Shown here piece by piece: positions 1-9,277 of a stretch of 64,000 nucleotides of DNA. The stretch is from Begonia masoniana. Taxonomy: Eukaryota > Streptophyta > Magnoliopsida > Cucurbitales > Begoniaceae. The translations under genes were made by a program, and so were the position numbers. How positions within the stretch are numbered: the stretch's first letter is position 1; every line of letters begins with the position of its first letter. The stretch is from contig CM039502.1 of assembly GCA_022432975.1 (NCBI GenBank), positions 22,838,383-22,902,382 on the forward strand. Reading direction: 5' to 3'. The notes beneath the pieces were generated by a model. It made no database searches and had not been told where the DNA came from. It saw only the letters and a list, made by a program, of their open reading frames with translations.

Positions 1-1373
1 GGCAAGTTATGTGTTTCTCACGGGGCAAGTTATGTGTTTCTCACGGGGCAAGTTATGTGTTTCTCACGGGGCAAGTTATGTGTTTCTCACGGGGCAAGTT
101 ATGTGTTTCTCACGGGGCAAGTTATGTGTTTCTCACGGGGCAAGTTATGTGTTTCTCACGGGGCAAGTTATGTGTTTCTCACGGGGCAAGTTATGTGTTT
201 CTCACGGGGCAAGTTATGTGTTTCTCACGGGGCAAGTTATGTGTTTCTCACGGGGCAAGTTATGTGTTTCTCACGGGGCAAGTTATGTGTTTCTCACGGG
301 GCAAGTTATGTGTTTCTCACGGGGCAAGTTATGTGTTTCTCACGGGGCAAGTTATGTGTTTCTCACGGGGCAAGTTATGTGTTTCTCACGGGGCAAGTTA
401 TGTGTTTCTCACGGGGCAAGTTATGTGTTTCTCACGGGGCAAGTTATGTGTTTCTCACGGGGCAAGTTATGTGTTTCTCACGGGGCAAGTTATGTGTTTC
501 TCACGGGGCAAGTTATGTGTTTCTCACGGGGCAAGTTATGTGTTTCTCACGGGGCAAGTTATGTGTTTCTCACGGGGCAAGTTATGTGTTTCTCACGGGG
601 CAAGTTATGTGTTTCTCACGGGGCAAGTTATGTGTTTCTCACGGGGCAAGTTATGTGTTTCTCACGGGGCAAGTTATGTGTTTCTCACGGGGCAAGTTAT
701 GTGTTTCTCACGGGGCAAGTTATGTGTTTCTCACGGGGCAAGTTATGTGTTTCTCACGGGGCAAGTTATGTGTTTCTCACGGGGCAAGTTATGTGTTTCT
801 CACGGGGCAAGTTATGTGTTTCTCACGGGGCAAGTTATGTGTTTCTCACGGGGCAAGTTATGTGTTTCTCACGGGGCAAGTTATGTGTTTCTCACGGGGC
901 AAGTTATGTGTTTCTCACGGGGCAAGTTATGTGTTTCTCACGGGGCAAGTTATGTGTTTCTCACGGGGCAAGTTATGTGTTTCTCACGGGGCAAGTTATG
1001 TGTTTCTCACGGGGCAAGTTATGTGTTTCTCACGGGGCAAGTTATGTGTTTCTCACGGGGCAAGTTATGTGTTTCTCACGGGGCAAGTTATGTGTTTCTC
1101 ACGGGGCAAGTTATGTGTTTCTCACGGGGCAAGTTATGTGTTTCTCACGGGGCAAGTTATGTGTTTCTCACGGGGCAAGTTATGTGTTTCTCACGGGGCA
1201 AGTTATGTGTTTCTCACGGGGCAAGTTATGTGTTTCTCACGGGGCAAGTTATGTGTTTCTCACGGGGCAAGTTATGTGTTTCTCACGGGGCAAGTTATGT
1301 GTTTCTCACGGGGCAAGTTATGTGTTTCTCACGGGGCAAGTTATGTGTTTCTCACGGGGCAAGTTATGTGTTT
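1..1373. repeat. 23 bp minisatellite, about 60 perfect copies, inside LTR A
   Basis: The unit reads ggcaagttatgtgtttctca plus cgg (23 bp) and repeats without a visible mismatch from the first base of the window to about 1373, so the true length is unknown. Because 23 is not a multiple of 3 and the unit holds no stop, all three + frames stay open and give false 450-codon ORFs. The 3' LTR of the same element has only about five diverged copies (17951-18059). The array is therefore a local expansion in one LTR. Confidence 0.97.
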
Positions 1374-1737
1374 TAATGGTGAATTAGATGGATTTTTAGT
1401 ACAATTAGATAAGTTTTAGGATGTTTGGCGACTGAATAGATTGTACATTGAGTTTTGTAGTGTTTTGACGTTTTTCAAACAGGAAGGAATGTTAAACTTT
1501 TAAACGGAACCACGCGGTTCGTTTTTATGAAATTTGAATGTGTTTAAAGTGAATTGTGTCGATTTTGAGTGTTTGGGTAAATGTCATGTTTGAAATGTAT
1601 TTTATGGGATGTATGTAAAGATTGTGGGAGAAAGGAGAAGAGGTTGTAGTTTTTTGTGTGTTTTGTGCTAAGAATGTGAAGTGAAGGAACGAAGAAAAAG
1701 GAAAAGAATGAAGCAGGGGGGGGGGGAGGGAAGAAGC

Positions 1738-1766
1738 CGTGCTCTCTGGAGAACTTCCAGAGAGCA
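1738..1766. repeat. Palindrome in LTR A (potential RNA hairpin)
   Basis: The sequence tgctctctgga-gaac-ttccagagagca folds on itself with an arm of about 11 bp. The 3' LTR has the same hairpin at 18678-18706 with one loop-side change. LTRs of element B have a different sequence but also a perfect palindrome at the same place (about 21074-21102 and 34774-34803). Further gcgat/atcgc inverted repeats follow directly. Confidence 0.7.
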
Positions 1767-2181
1767 TGGCGATTGATCACCTCTTGGAGGCGATCAATCG
1801 CCTCTTCCCTGCCTGGCAATCGCTGGAGAGGCGATTGCCAAGCGAGGTAAGCAATCGCCAAAGAGCGATTGCTCGCCAGGAGCAATCGCCGAAGGGCGAT
1901 CAATCGCCAGTTTTCTGTCGATTGATCGCCACCTGTTCTGCCTCTTCTTGGTCGAACTTATATAAAAAAAATGTTCTAATTTAATTGTTTTCTTTTATTA
2001 CTTAATTGATTAATTGTTGGTTTTAAGTTTATTTTGAATAGATTTCAAAGTAGTTTTCATACACCGTTAATAATTTTCCATTCCGACTTTAAAAGTTTTA
2101 TTTCCGCACGAAAGTCAGATTTAGAGTTTGTACGTAAAAAAAAAAAAATTATTAGGGTACGGGTAAGGGTCGTCACTGTTA

Positions 2182-2193
2182 TGGTATCAGAGA
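2182..2193 (+). other. Primer binding site of element A
   Basis: TGGTATCAGAGA lies four bases after the LTR end. It is complementary to the 3' end of plant initiator Met-tRNA over about 11 bases. Elements B, D and G keep the same four-base spacing. Confidence 0.9.
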
Positions 2194-2264
2194 GACGGAG
2201 TTTTAAAAGCGATTTTGTGATATGCCTGCCAAACACACCGCCGTACGGGAACTCTCCATCGACT

Positions 2265-2329
2265 GTAAGTGTTTAAGTTTAAGTACGATTCCTAGATATT
2301 TATTTCTTCGTATTGTCTAATGTGTTTAG
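2265..2329 (+). other. Possible short intron in the gag leader of A
   Basis: ACT/GTAAGT at 2265 and GTTTAG/GA at 2329 bracket 65 bp that end about ten bases before the gag ATG. Donor and acceptor are kept at the same place in B (21699-21769), D (24556-24612) and G (58506-58566, minus). Splicing is an inference; no transcript was seen. Confidence 0.4.
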
Positions 2330-2338
2330 GAACAAAAT

Positions 2339-3580
2339 ATGCCGAGAGCGCCTGGACCACCTCCAGGGAATCCCATGGATCAATTCATGGATATATTGCA
2401 ACAACAGTCGGATCAGATTGGGATTTTACTGAACCAAGAGGGGAATGGTAATGGAAATGGACAAGGGAATCCTTCACGGGACCAAGGTGGAGAGAGATTT
2501 AGACGCCTTGGGCCTCCGGCCTTCGATGGACAGTCTTCAGATCCTGCGAGCGCCGAATAGTGGATTCGTAAGATTGAAAGTATGTTTGCCTATGCAAAAG
2601 TAGAGGAAGCCGATAAGGTGATGTTTGCAGTATTCAGTTTGGAGAAAGACGCTTTGTTCTGGTGGGACACGATTAAGGCTACTACAGACATGGAGATTAT
2701 GAGGTGGGAAAGATTCAAAACGGTATTCTACAACAAGTATTTCAGTCGCACACTTCGGGCAAGTAAGAAGGTGGAGTTCACACAATTGCGCCAAACAGGG
2801 ACGGTGGCTGAATATGTGCGAAGGTTTGAGTCGCTATCTCGATATGCCGGATATATGATCTATAAGGAGGAAGACAAAATTCACCAATTCGTACAAGGTT
2901 TGAAATTGGAAATTCAAAAAGGGGTGATGACGGTGGATGACGAAGACGTGCTTTATCATAAGATAGTGGAAAGGGCCCTCGGACTTGATGACATCGAGAT
3001 GAAGCTTCAGCGACAGAGAGAAGCATCGAGGAGGTTTGGCAGAGATATGCGACAACAACAACAGAATCAGGGTTGGCAGCCACAACCACAACGAGGTGTC
3101 AAACGGGCGAATGAGACGCCTAGAGTTCAAGATAGGGGTAAACGTTCGCAAGGGGCGTTGCAGGCTCCTTTATGCCCTATTTGCCAAAAGAATCATCATG
3201 GGGAGTGCAAACTTCATAGTGGACGATGTTTTCGATGTGATAAAGTGGGTCACAAGGCCGTTGATTGCCTAGAGCCGAGTAGGCGGCCACCGGGCGGTCC
3301 CTCCCGGATCTTTTCTCTGATTGAAGACAAGGAAGCTGTTCAGCCTTCAGTTGTTACAGGTACCATTTTGGTCTATGGAAACACGGCACATGTTCTAATT
3401 GACACTGGGGCAACCCATTCCTTTATAGCACAAAAGTATATGGCTAAATGGAAGTTAGATGTCGTTCAAGCTGATCATAGTTATAGTGTTATGTTGCCTT
3501 CCGGTGAGTATTTGCACTCAGATCGAGCGATACGGGGTGAAATTATATCTGTTGGTAGTAGGCAGTTGTATGCGAACTGA
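2339..3580 (+). pseudogene. gag and start of protease, element A (broken)
   Basis: The frame opens at the ATG at 2339 (MPRAPGPPPGNP) and runs, apart from a TAG at 2558-2560, to 3580. The Gag core spans about 2560-3020 and shows the AEEWIRK-like and RRFESLSRYA segments typical of plant chromovirus Gag. A Gln-rich linker follows. At 3172-3270 there is a CPxCxKxHxGEC motif and a CCHC knuckle CFRCDKVGHKAVDC, which would bind the RNA genome. The protease starts with VLIDTGATHSFI at about 3392, so the catalytic Asp is present. The frame is lost at 3578 by a small indel. The protein would have formed particles in the cytoplasm. Confidence 0.92.
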
Positions 3581-6263
3581 TCGTTATATGTATGAAGGGG
3601 TACGATGTAATCTTGGGCATGGATTGGTTGTTCAGGCACTATGCCACAATCAATTGCAGGTCGGGGTAGTAGATTTTAGACCCCCGAGTGGGGAGAATTA
3701 TGATTTTCCAGCAACCCTTCGATCAAGGGAAATGCCTCTTGTATTGTCAATGAGTGCCCGGTACTCCACAAAACCTCAATGTTTCAATTTTGTGGCAAGC
3801 ATTGTGGATGTAAGAAAACGAGATAAGCTAAGGTTGAAAATATTTCGGTGGAGGAAAATTTTACTGAAGTGTTCCAAGACGAGTTAACCAGCTTTCCTGT
3901 AAGTGCCTTGTACTCAATGAAGCATGGATGTTTTGGGTTTATAGCAAGCATTGAGGAAGTAAGCATGCGAGAGAAGTTAAAGTTATGTGACATTCCGGTG
4001 GTTGACGACTTTACGGAAGTGTTCCTGGAGGAGTTGCCTGGCTTGCCTCCAGATCGGGAAATGGAGTTCACAATTGAGATTATTCCTGGTTCGGTGCCAG
4101 TGTCCAAGAATCCTTATAGAATGGCGCCAGTTGAATTGAGGGAGTTGCAAGTCCAGCTGAAAGAGCTAATGGACAAGGGTTTTGTTTGGCCGAGCGTTTC
4201 TCCTTGGGGCGCTCCGGTTTTATTTGTAAAGAAGAAGGATGGCTCCTTAAGAATGTGCGTGGATTACCGTGAGTTGAACAAGTTGACCATAAAGAATAAA
4301 TACCCGTTACCGAGGACAGATGATCTATTTGACCAGTTACAAGGGGCCACGGTATTTTCTAAGATCGATTTACGTTCTGGGTACTATCAGTTGAAGATTA
4401 GAGCCGAGGATGTACCAAAGACTGCCTTCAGAACACATTACGGGCACTATGAGTTTATGGTTATGTCCTTCGGTTTGACCAATGCTCCAGCAGCGTTTAT
4501 GGACCTCATGAATAGAGTGTTCCGGGAATTCTTGGATAAGTTCGTGATAGTATTCATAGATGACATCTTGGTATATTCCCGAAACGATGAAGAACATGCA
4601 TAGCACTTAAGGGCTGTTATGACTACTTTGAAGTGACACCAATTGTATGCTAAGCTTTCTAAGTGCGAATTCTGGTTGAGTCAGGTGAATTTCTTAGGCC
4701 ACGTGATTTCAAAAGAAGGCGTTTCTGTGGATCCGGCCAAGATTCAAGTGGTAAGGGAGTGGCCTCGACCGAGAAATGCAAGTGATGTACGGAGTTTCGT
4801 AGGCCTAGCAGGGTATTATCGGAAGTTTATTCAAGGGTTTTCAGTAATAGCCAAACCTCTGACGAACTTAACGAAGAAATAAGTGAAGTACGAATGGACT
4901 AAGCATGTGAAGAAATCTTTCAGACCTTGAAGCAAAAGTTGACCACAGCGCCTTTAGTGACTCTACCAGTGGAGAATGGGGTATACTGTATTTATTGTGA
5001 CGCGTCCAAAGTTGGATTGGGATGCGTGTTGATGCAGGAAGGAAAGGTCATTGCCTATGCTTCTAGGCAATTGAAAAGTTATGAGGAAAATTACCCGACG
5101 CATGACTTAGAACTGGCAGCGGTGGTATTCGCATTAAAGATATGGAGACACTACCTTTACGGACAGAAGTGTGAAGTGTTTTCGGACCATAAAAGTTTAA
5201 AATACCTGTTTACACAGAAAGATTTAAATATGAGGCAGAGGCGATGGTTAGAGTTTGTGAAAGACTACGACTTCAAAATCAAGTATCATCTTGCAAGAGC
5301 AAATACAGTGGCAGATGCTTTGAGTAGGTTGCCTAGGACAAAGGAGTCTGTTGCTTTCTGTATGTCGGCTTCATTGAGAAAGGAGATGCAGGGGTTTGAA
5401 CTTGAATTAGTTTTAGAACTTTCGGCCCTACTTGCTGACTTGACAATACGGCCCACTCTGTTGGACAAGATAAAAGAGTCTCAACAGTTAGATACAGAAG
5501 AAAAGGTGGCTATTATAGCAAAATTATCGATGGTACCTTCCGATTTCGGTTACTCAGTGGATGGCATTCTGAGATTTCGAGACCGCTGGTACGTTCCAAA
5601 GGACGAAGAGTTGAGGAAGTTGGTTATGTCAGAGGCACATTCATTGTTGTCCTCAGTGCATCCAGGTAACACCAAGATGTACCGAGATCTGAAAATGCAC
5701 TATTGGTGGCCGAATATGAAGCGTGATGTGGCCAGTTATGTGCAATCCTGTCTTCTCTGCCAACAAGTTAAGGCAGAACACCAGAGACCAGGTGGGATGT
5801 TACAACCTTTACCGATTCCCGAGTGGAAGTGGCATCAAATTGCAATGGATTTCGTAGTTGGATTACTGAGGAAAATAAAAGGGCACGACAGTATATGGGT
5901 TGTAATTGATAGATTGACGAAAGCGGCTCATTTCTTGCCTGTAAAGATGACTTACACGATGAATCAGTTTGCAGAACTTTATGTCCAAGAGATTATTAGA
6001 TTACACGGGGTCCCTGTGTCGATTGTTTCTGATCGGGATCCCAGGTTTACCTCGAGGTTTTGGAAAAGTTTACAAAGCGCTATGGGTACCAAATTGACTT
6101 TTAGCACGGCATTCAACCCACAGACTGACGAACAGTCTGAGAGGACGATTCAGATACTCGAGGATATGCTGAGAGCATGCGTGTTAGAGTTTCAGGCGTC
6201 GTGGAGCCGATATTTGCCTTTGGTTGAATTTGCTTATAATAACAGTTATCAGTCCACGATTGG
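3581..6263 (+). pseudogene. pol of element A: protease end, RT, RNase H, integrase first part
   Basis: After the frame break near 3578 the protease tail reads on in another frame (VVDFRPPSGENY, about 3665). RT lies at about 3990-4880. It has the CVDYRELNK block, IDLRSGYYQ with the first catalytic Asp, and FIDDILVYS near 4555 with the DD pair. RNase H ([19 protein letters not shown]) spans about 4980-5330. Integrase follows, with a His/Cys zinc finger ([13 protein letters not shown] near 5750) and the catalytic core ([17 protein letters not shown]). Breaks seen: TAG at 4601, TGA at 4634, TAA at 4880, and a frameshift between 4882 and 4927. From 4927 the frame is open for 449 codons up to the solo LTR at 6264, which splits STIG/MAPYE. 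An imperfect repeat of about 150 bp lies at 3740-4035. Confidence 0.93.
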
Positions 6264-7606
6264 TGTTAAGTCTTGAAAAAGACTTATTATACACTCATTT
6301 GGATGTGCAAATGATAGGAAAAATGTACTGAAAAGAATGCTGAAACGACGTTTTAAAACAATATTGGAGCAATGCCACAGCATTGTAGTAGCACTGCTGC
6401 ATTTTCCAGGAAATACGGTTTCCATGCCTTTAGTTGTATGAAATTTGACAGATATGTTCATTGAATTTTTGTTTGGCATTTTATTTATTTGATTCACAGG
6501 ATTTTGGGCAAAATAAAGCCACATCTAGCCGTTGATTGAAAGAGAAGATCTTTGGCAAGATTTTTTTTAGCAAATTCAAATATAGAAAGATCAGGAAAGA
6601 TTGCTTAAAAACCATCTGATCCGATTAGGGCTGACGTGGCACACATGTGGCAGCAAGCTAGAAGATCAATTAAAAAAAAAAAAAAAAAAAAAATTGAAAA
6701 AGAAAAGGAGGAAGAATCATCAACAAAAGGGGATCTGACGCTGAAAGAAAAAAGTTTTTTTTTGGGAGGAAGAAGACAAAATATCACGTACCGGGGGCGG
6801 CAATTCTGAACGACTTCAGCTCTTCTTCTTCTTCTCTATCTCTCTCTCTGAACAAAAATATTATTATTTCTTTGTGTTATTGTATGAATTCTCTGAATCT
6901 CATGATTTGTTTTTTTGCACAATTATGAACTAACTTTCAATTGATTTGATTAGAGAGTACTGAGTTATTGATTTTCGAAGGGTTATTCTCTTTTTATTGT
7001 TGATTAATTTGGCATGTGCTGATTGTTTACTTTATGTTATGCTTGTCCATAATATAAAGTCTAGGACGCCATGTTTACGTCAATAAGTGGTTGTTTAGGA
7101 CGTGTGCCAAGTTACCTGGGGGATTATTGTGCGTGACAGACAATAGTCCGAGTGTTTTGTCATGTTCACTCAAACCCTTGTGACACGTTGAGAATTGGGC
7201 TGATTTTAGTTGTTTCATCATGTTGGCTTTTCTTGAATTGTATAAGCAATAGGAAAAATGACTAAATTACGTGACGTCATCTCCGTAATTAATTAGAAAT
7301 TCTAGTCAATCAAAAGTAACTTGAGTTAACCCATAGGAAATTAATAGCAAGGGAAATCGAAACCGAATCATATTTTCAATTTGTGTTCTCGTAATTCTTT
7401 GTGCTAGCTTGTTTTAATTTTCTTCGTTGAATATTTTGTTTAGGTCAATTTGAGTCATCCAATCATCTTTTAATTCCATTTTAATTATTTGTTGATATTC
7501 CATAAATTAGTAGAATATAAGAGTTTCTATCTCCGTGGGATCGACATTTTTATATACTACTTGGTAACGATAACGTGCACTTGCGTAGTGTGCTTTTCGC
7601 ACAACA
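6264..7606. mobile_element. Solo LTR, 1343 bp, in element A integrase
   Basis: It starts TGTTAAG and ends CACAACA, so it has TG...CA ends with an inverted TGTT/AACA. It is flanked by the direct 5 bp repeat attgg at 6259-6263 and 7607-7611. Joining the flanks restores the integrase sequence context. There is no internal domain, so this is a solo LTR left by LTR-LTR recombination. It is AT-rich, with an A-run at 6672-6691 and a ttc/tct microsatellite at 6823-6847. The segment near 7538 (ccgtgggatcgac, then ttgcgtagtg) resembles the end of Athila/Tat-type LTRs; that assignment is tentative. Its family has no other copy in the window. Confidence 0.88.
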
Positions 7607-7982
7607 ATTGGTATGGCTCCGTACGAACCGCTGTATGGTAGAAAGTGTAGGTCGCCGCTGTATTGGGATGAAGTAGGTGAAGCTAAGTTAATCGGCCCTG
7701 AAATTTTACAACAGTTATCTGAGAAGGTTGCTTTGATTAGACAAAGAATGGAGACCGCACAGAGTCGCCAAAAGAGCTATGCTGATCGAAGAAGAAGAGA
7801 TTTGGAGTTTGTAATTGGTGATGAAGTGTTCTTGAAAGTTTCACCATTTAAAGGCGTGGTTCGCTTTGGTAAGAGAGGGAAGTTAAATCCACGGTTTGTT
7901 GGACCGTTCCAGATTACAGAAAGGATAGGAGCTACAACGTATAGGCTTCAATTGCCGTTGTCTATGGAGGGCGTACATAATG
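7607..7982 (+). pseudogene. Integrase C-terminal part of element A, between two insertions
   Basis: This continues the integrase after the solo LTR: MAPYEPLYGRKCRSPLYWDE, then a basic KSYADRRRRDLEF stretch and the GPFQITERIG segment typical of the integrase tail. The frame is open to 7982, where element C is inserted inside HNV codons. The same protein resumes at 16529. The first five bases (7607-7611) are the duplicated target of the solo LTR, and the last five (7978-7982, taatg) are the target duplication of C. Confidence 0.93.
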
Positions 7983-9277
7983 TGTTGTGAGCCAAGCCTT
8001 AACTAAGCTCCTGCAATGACTTAAAGAGATCGTTAGCTACTCCAGTACTCGGCCAAGCCGAGTAACCTCAAGAACAGAAACTAAAACGTGTGAAAATACA
8101 AGAAGAATCAGAGGGTTTTAGTGAGATTAGTGTTGTGCGAGTGAAGTGAGTGTAAGATGAATGGCGTGGTCCAGTTAATTCAACAAAGACTTAAACAACC
8201 TCAAGTCGGTCAGCTAACCAATGTTTAGCTCTGACAGAACGCTTTTCCAGAGGAAGGCGTCGACTTGAGGAACCGGTTCTGTCCACTTCCTTCTGGTTTC
8301 CAGCCCTCGATAGGGAGGAGAGGAGAATGGTGCTAGAGTTCAACAACAACCTCGGGTTGTTGAACTAGGAGGCTATCTCCTATTCGGCGAAGCCGAAACT
8401 TACCTGCGCGGCGAAATGCCTTCGCTGTTCCTCTCGTAGGGAAACGGTCTACTTCTTCTCATAAACTGAACCAACCAAATACAAACACCAATAGCAATGA
8501 TTTATAGTACCTAGTGGCTTGGAGAAACATTCAAAAATGGCCGAGAACCGTTGAAGGCGCGGGAAGACGAAGCAGACTCCGTCGAGATTCCTCTGGTGGT
8601 AGGGATTCGAGGGGTAGCCCTGCTTCCATGTCAGCTCGCCGATTTCCTTGCAAGGAAGCTGCTCCGACACGAACGCAGAGGGAAATCGGGCCACAATCGG
8701 CAATGGTCCCCACCGTCGAGCGAATGTCGCCGATGGCTCTCAGGTTTCGCCTTTGCTGATTTCTGGTTCACGGAAATGAAGCTTCAATCGGGTTTCTTTA
8801 TAAGCAGCAGCGGCCCGGTTCTTCAAGTAGCAAGTGGTTCGGTTCTCTTCAATGCACAGCAGCTGGTTTTCTTCATTAACCAACTCCTTTGGTTCTCAAG
8901 CCAATTAAAACCAAACCAAGCCACATCTAATCCTACCAAGCATCTAGTCCTAAATGCCTAACATGCATGCTTATAAAATCTTAACAAAAAGGCCAATGTT
9001 TGCCCAAAAAGTTTTAAAATAAAAATACATAAAATCAATGCTCGGGAAGACAAATTCCCATATGAGCTTCTGGTTCTCCAAGCCTTGTCTCCCAAGCAAT
9101 GACGTGCTTCGGTTGCTCCGGATCTTGAGCTTCCATCTCCCACTTTACATCGGTGAGTACGCCATCCAAGTCGGTGTAAGAAATGTCACCTGCAAAAGAG
9201 TAAAGTGTGTAAGTACATAAATTAGATAAACATGTGAATGTACCTGTGATCGTGTGATGGGCCTACGGGGCACAACA
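7983..9277 (-). repeat. Element C, 3' LTR (left copy)
   Basis: 1295 bp, TGTTGTG...CACAACA. It holds a perfect inverted repeat (ttcaacaac/gttgttgaac) near 8340-8367 and a TATAAAG motif on the minus strand at about 8798. It differs from the right LTR by one missing A in ataaacatg (about 9228). That deletion shifts the frame of the pol tail encoded in the LTR. Short + and - ORFs at 8449-8961 recur in the other LTR and resemble no protein I know. Confidence 0.95.

Larger units (their letters stand above)
1..2177 (+). repeat. Element A, 5' LTR (left end outside the window)
   Basis: From 1374 to 2177 this matches the end of the 3' LTR (18325-19147) nearly base for base. It includes the palindrome at 1738-1766, blocks of gcgattg/caatcgc inverted repeats, an A-run at 2135-2148, and the end ggtcgtcac. 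The LTR should end CA; here it reads CT at 2177, four bases before the primer site, so the terminal base looks mutated. Everything upstream of 1374 in the window is a 23 bp array. About 265 bp present in the 3' LTR (18061-18325) are absent here. Confidence 0.9.

Noticed and set aside
9..1419. Three overlapping 455-461 codon + strand ORFs
   Set aside because: They are the 23 bp array read in three frames; the unit simply has no stop codon.
8449..8961. Short ORFs in the C LTRs (repeated at 15758-16205) as a gene
   Set aside because: They overlap each other on both strands, resemble no known protein, and recur only because the LTR is duplicated.
9145..9277. Intron in the LTR-encoded Pol tail of C (CACAG/GTACATT...TTTGCAG)
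   Set aside because: The right LTR of C and the LTR of E read straight through in one frame without splicing; the apparent break is a 1-base deletion in the left LTR.
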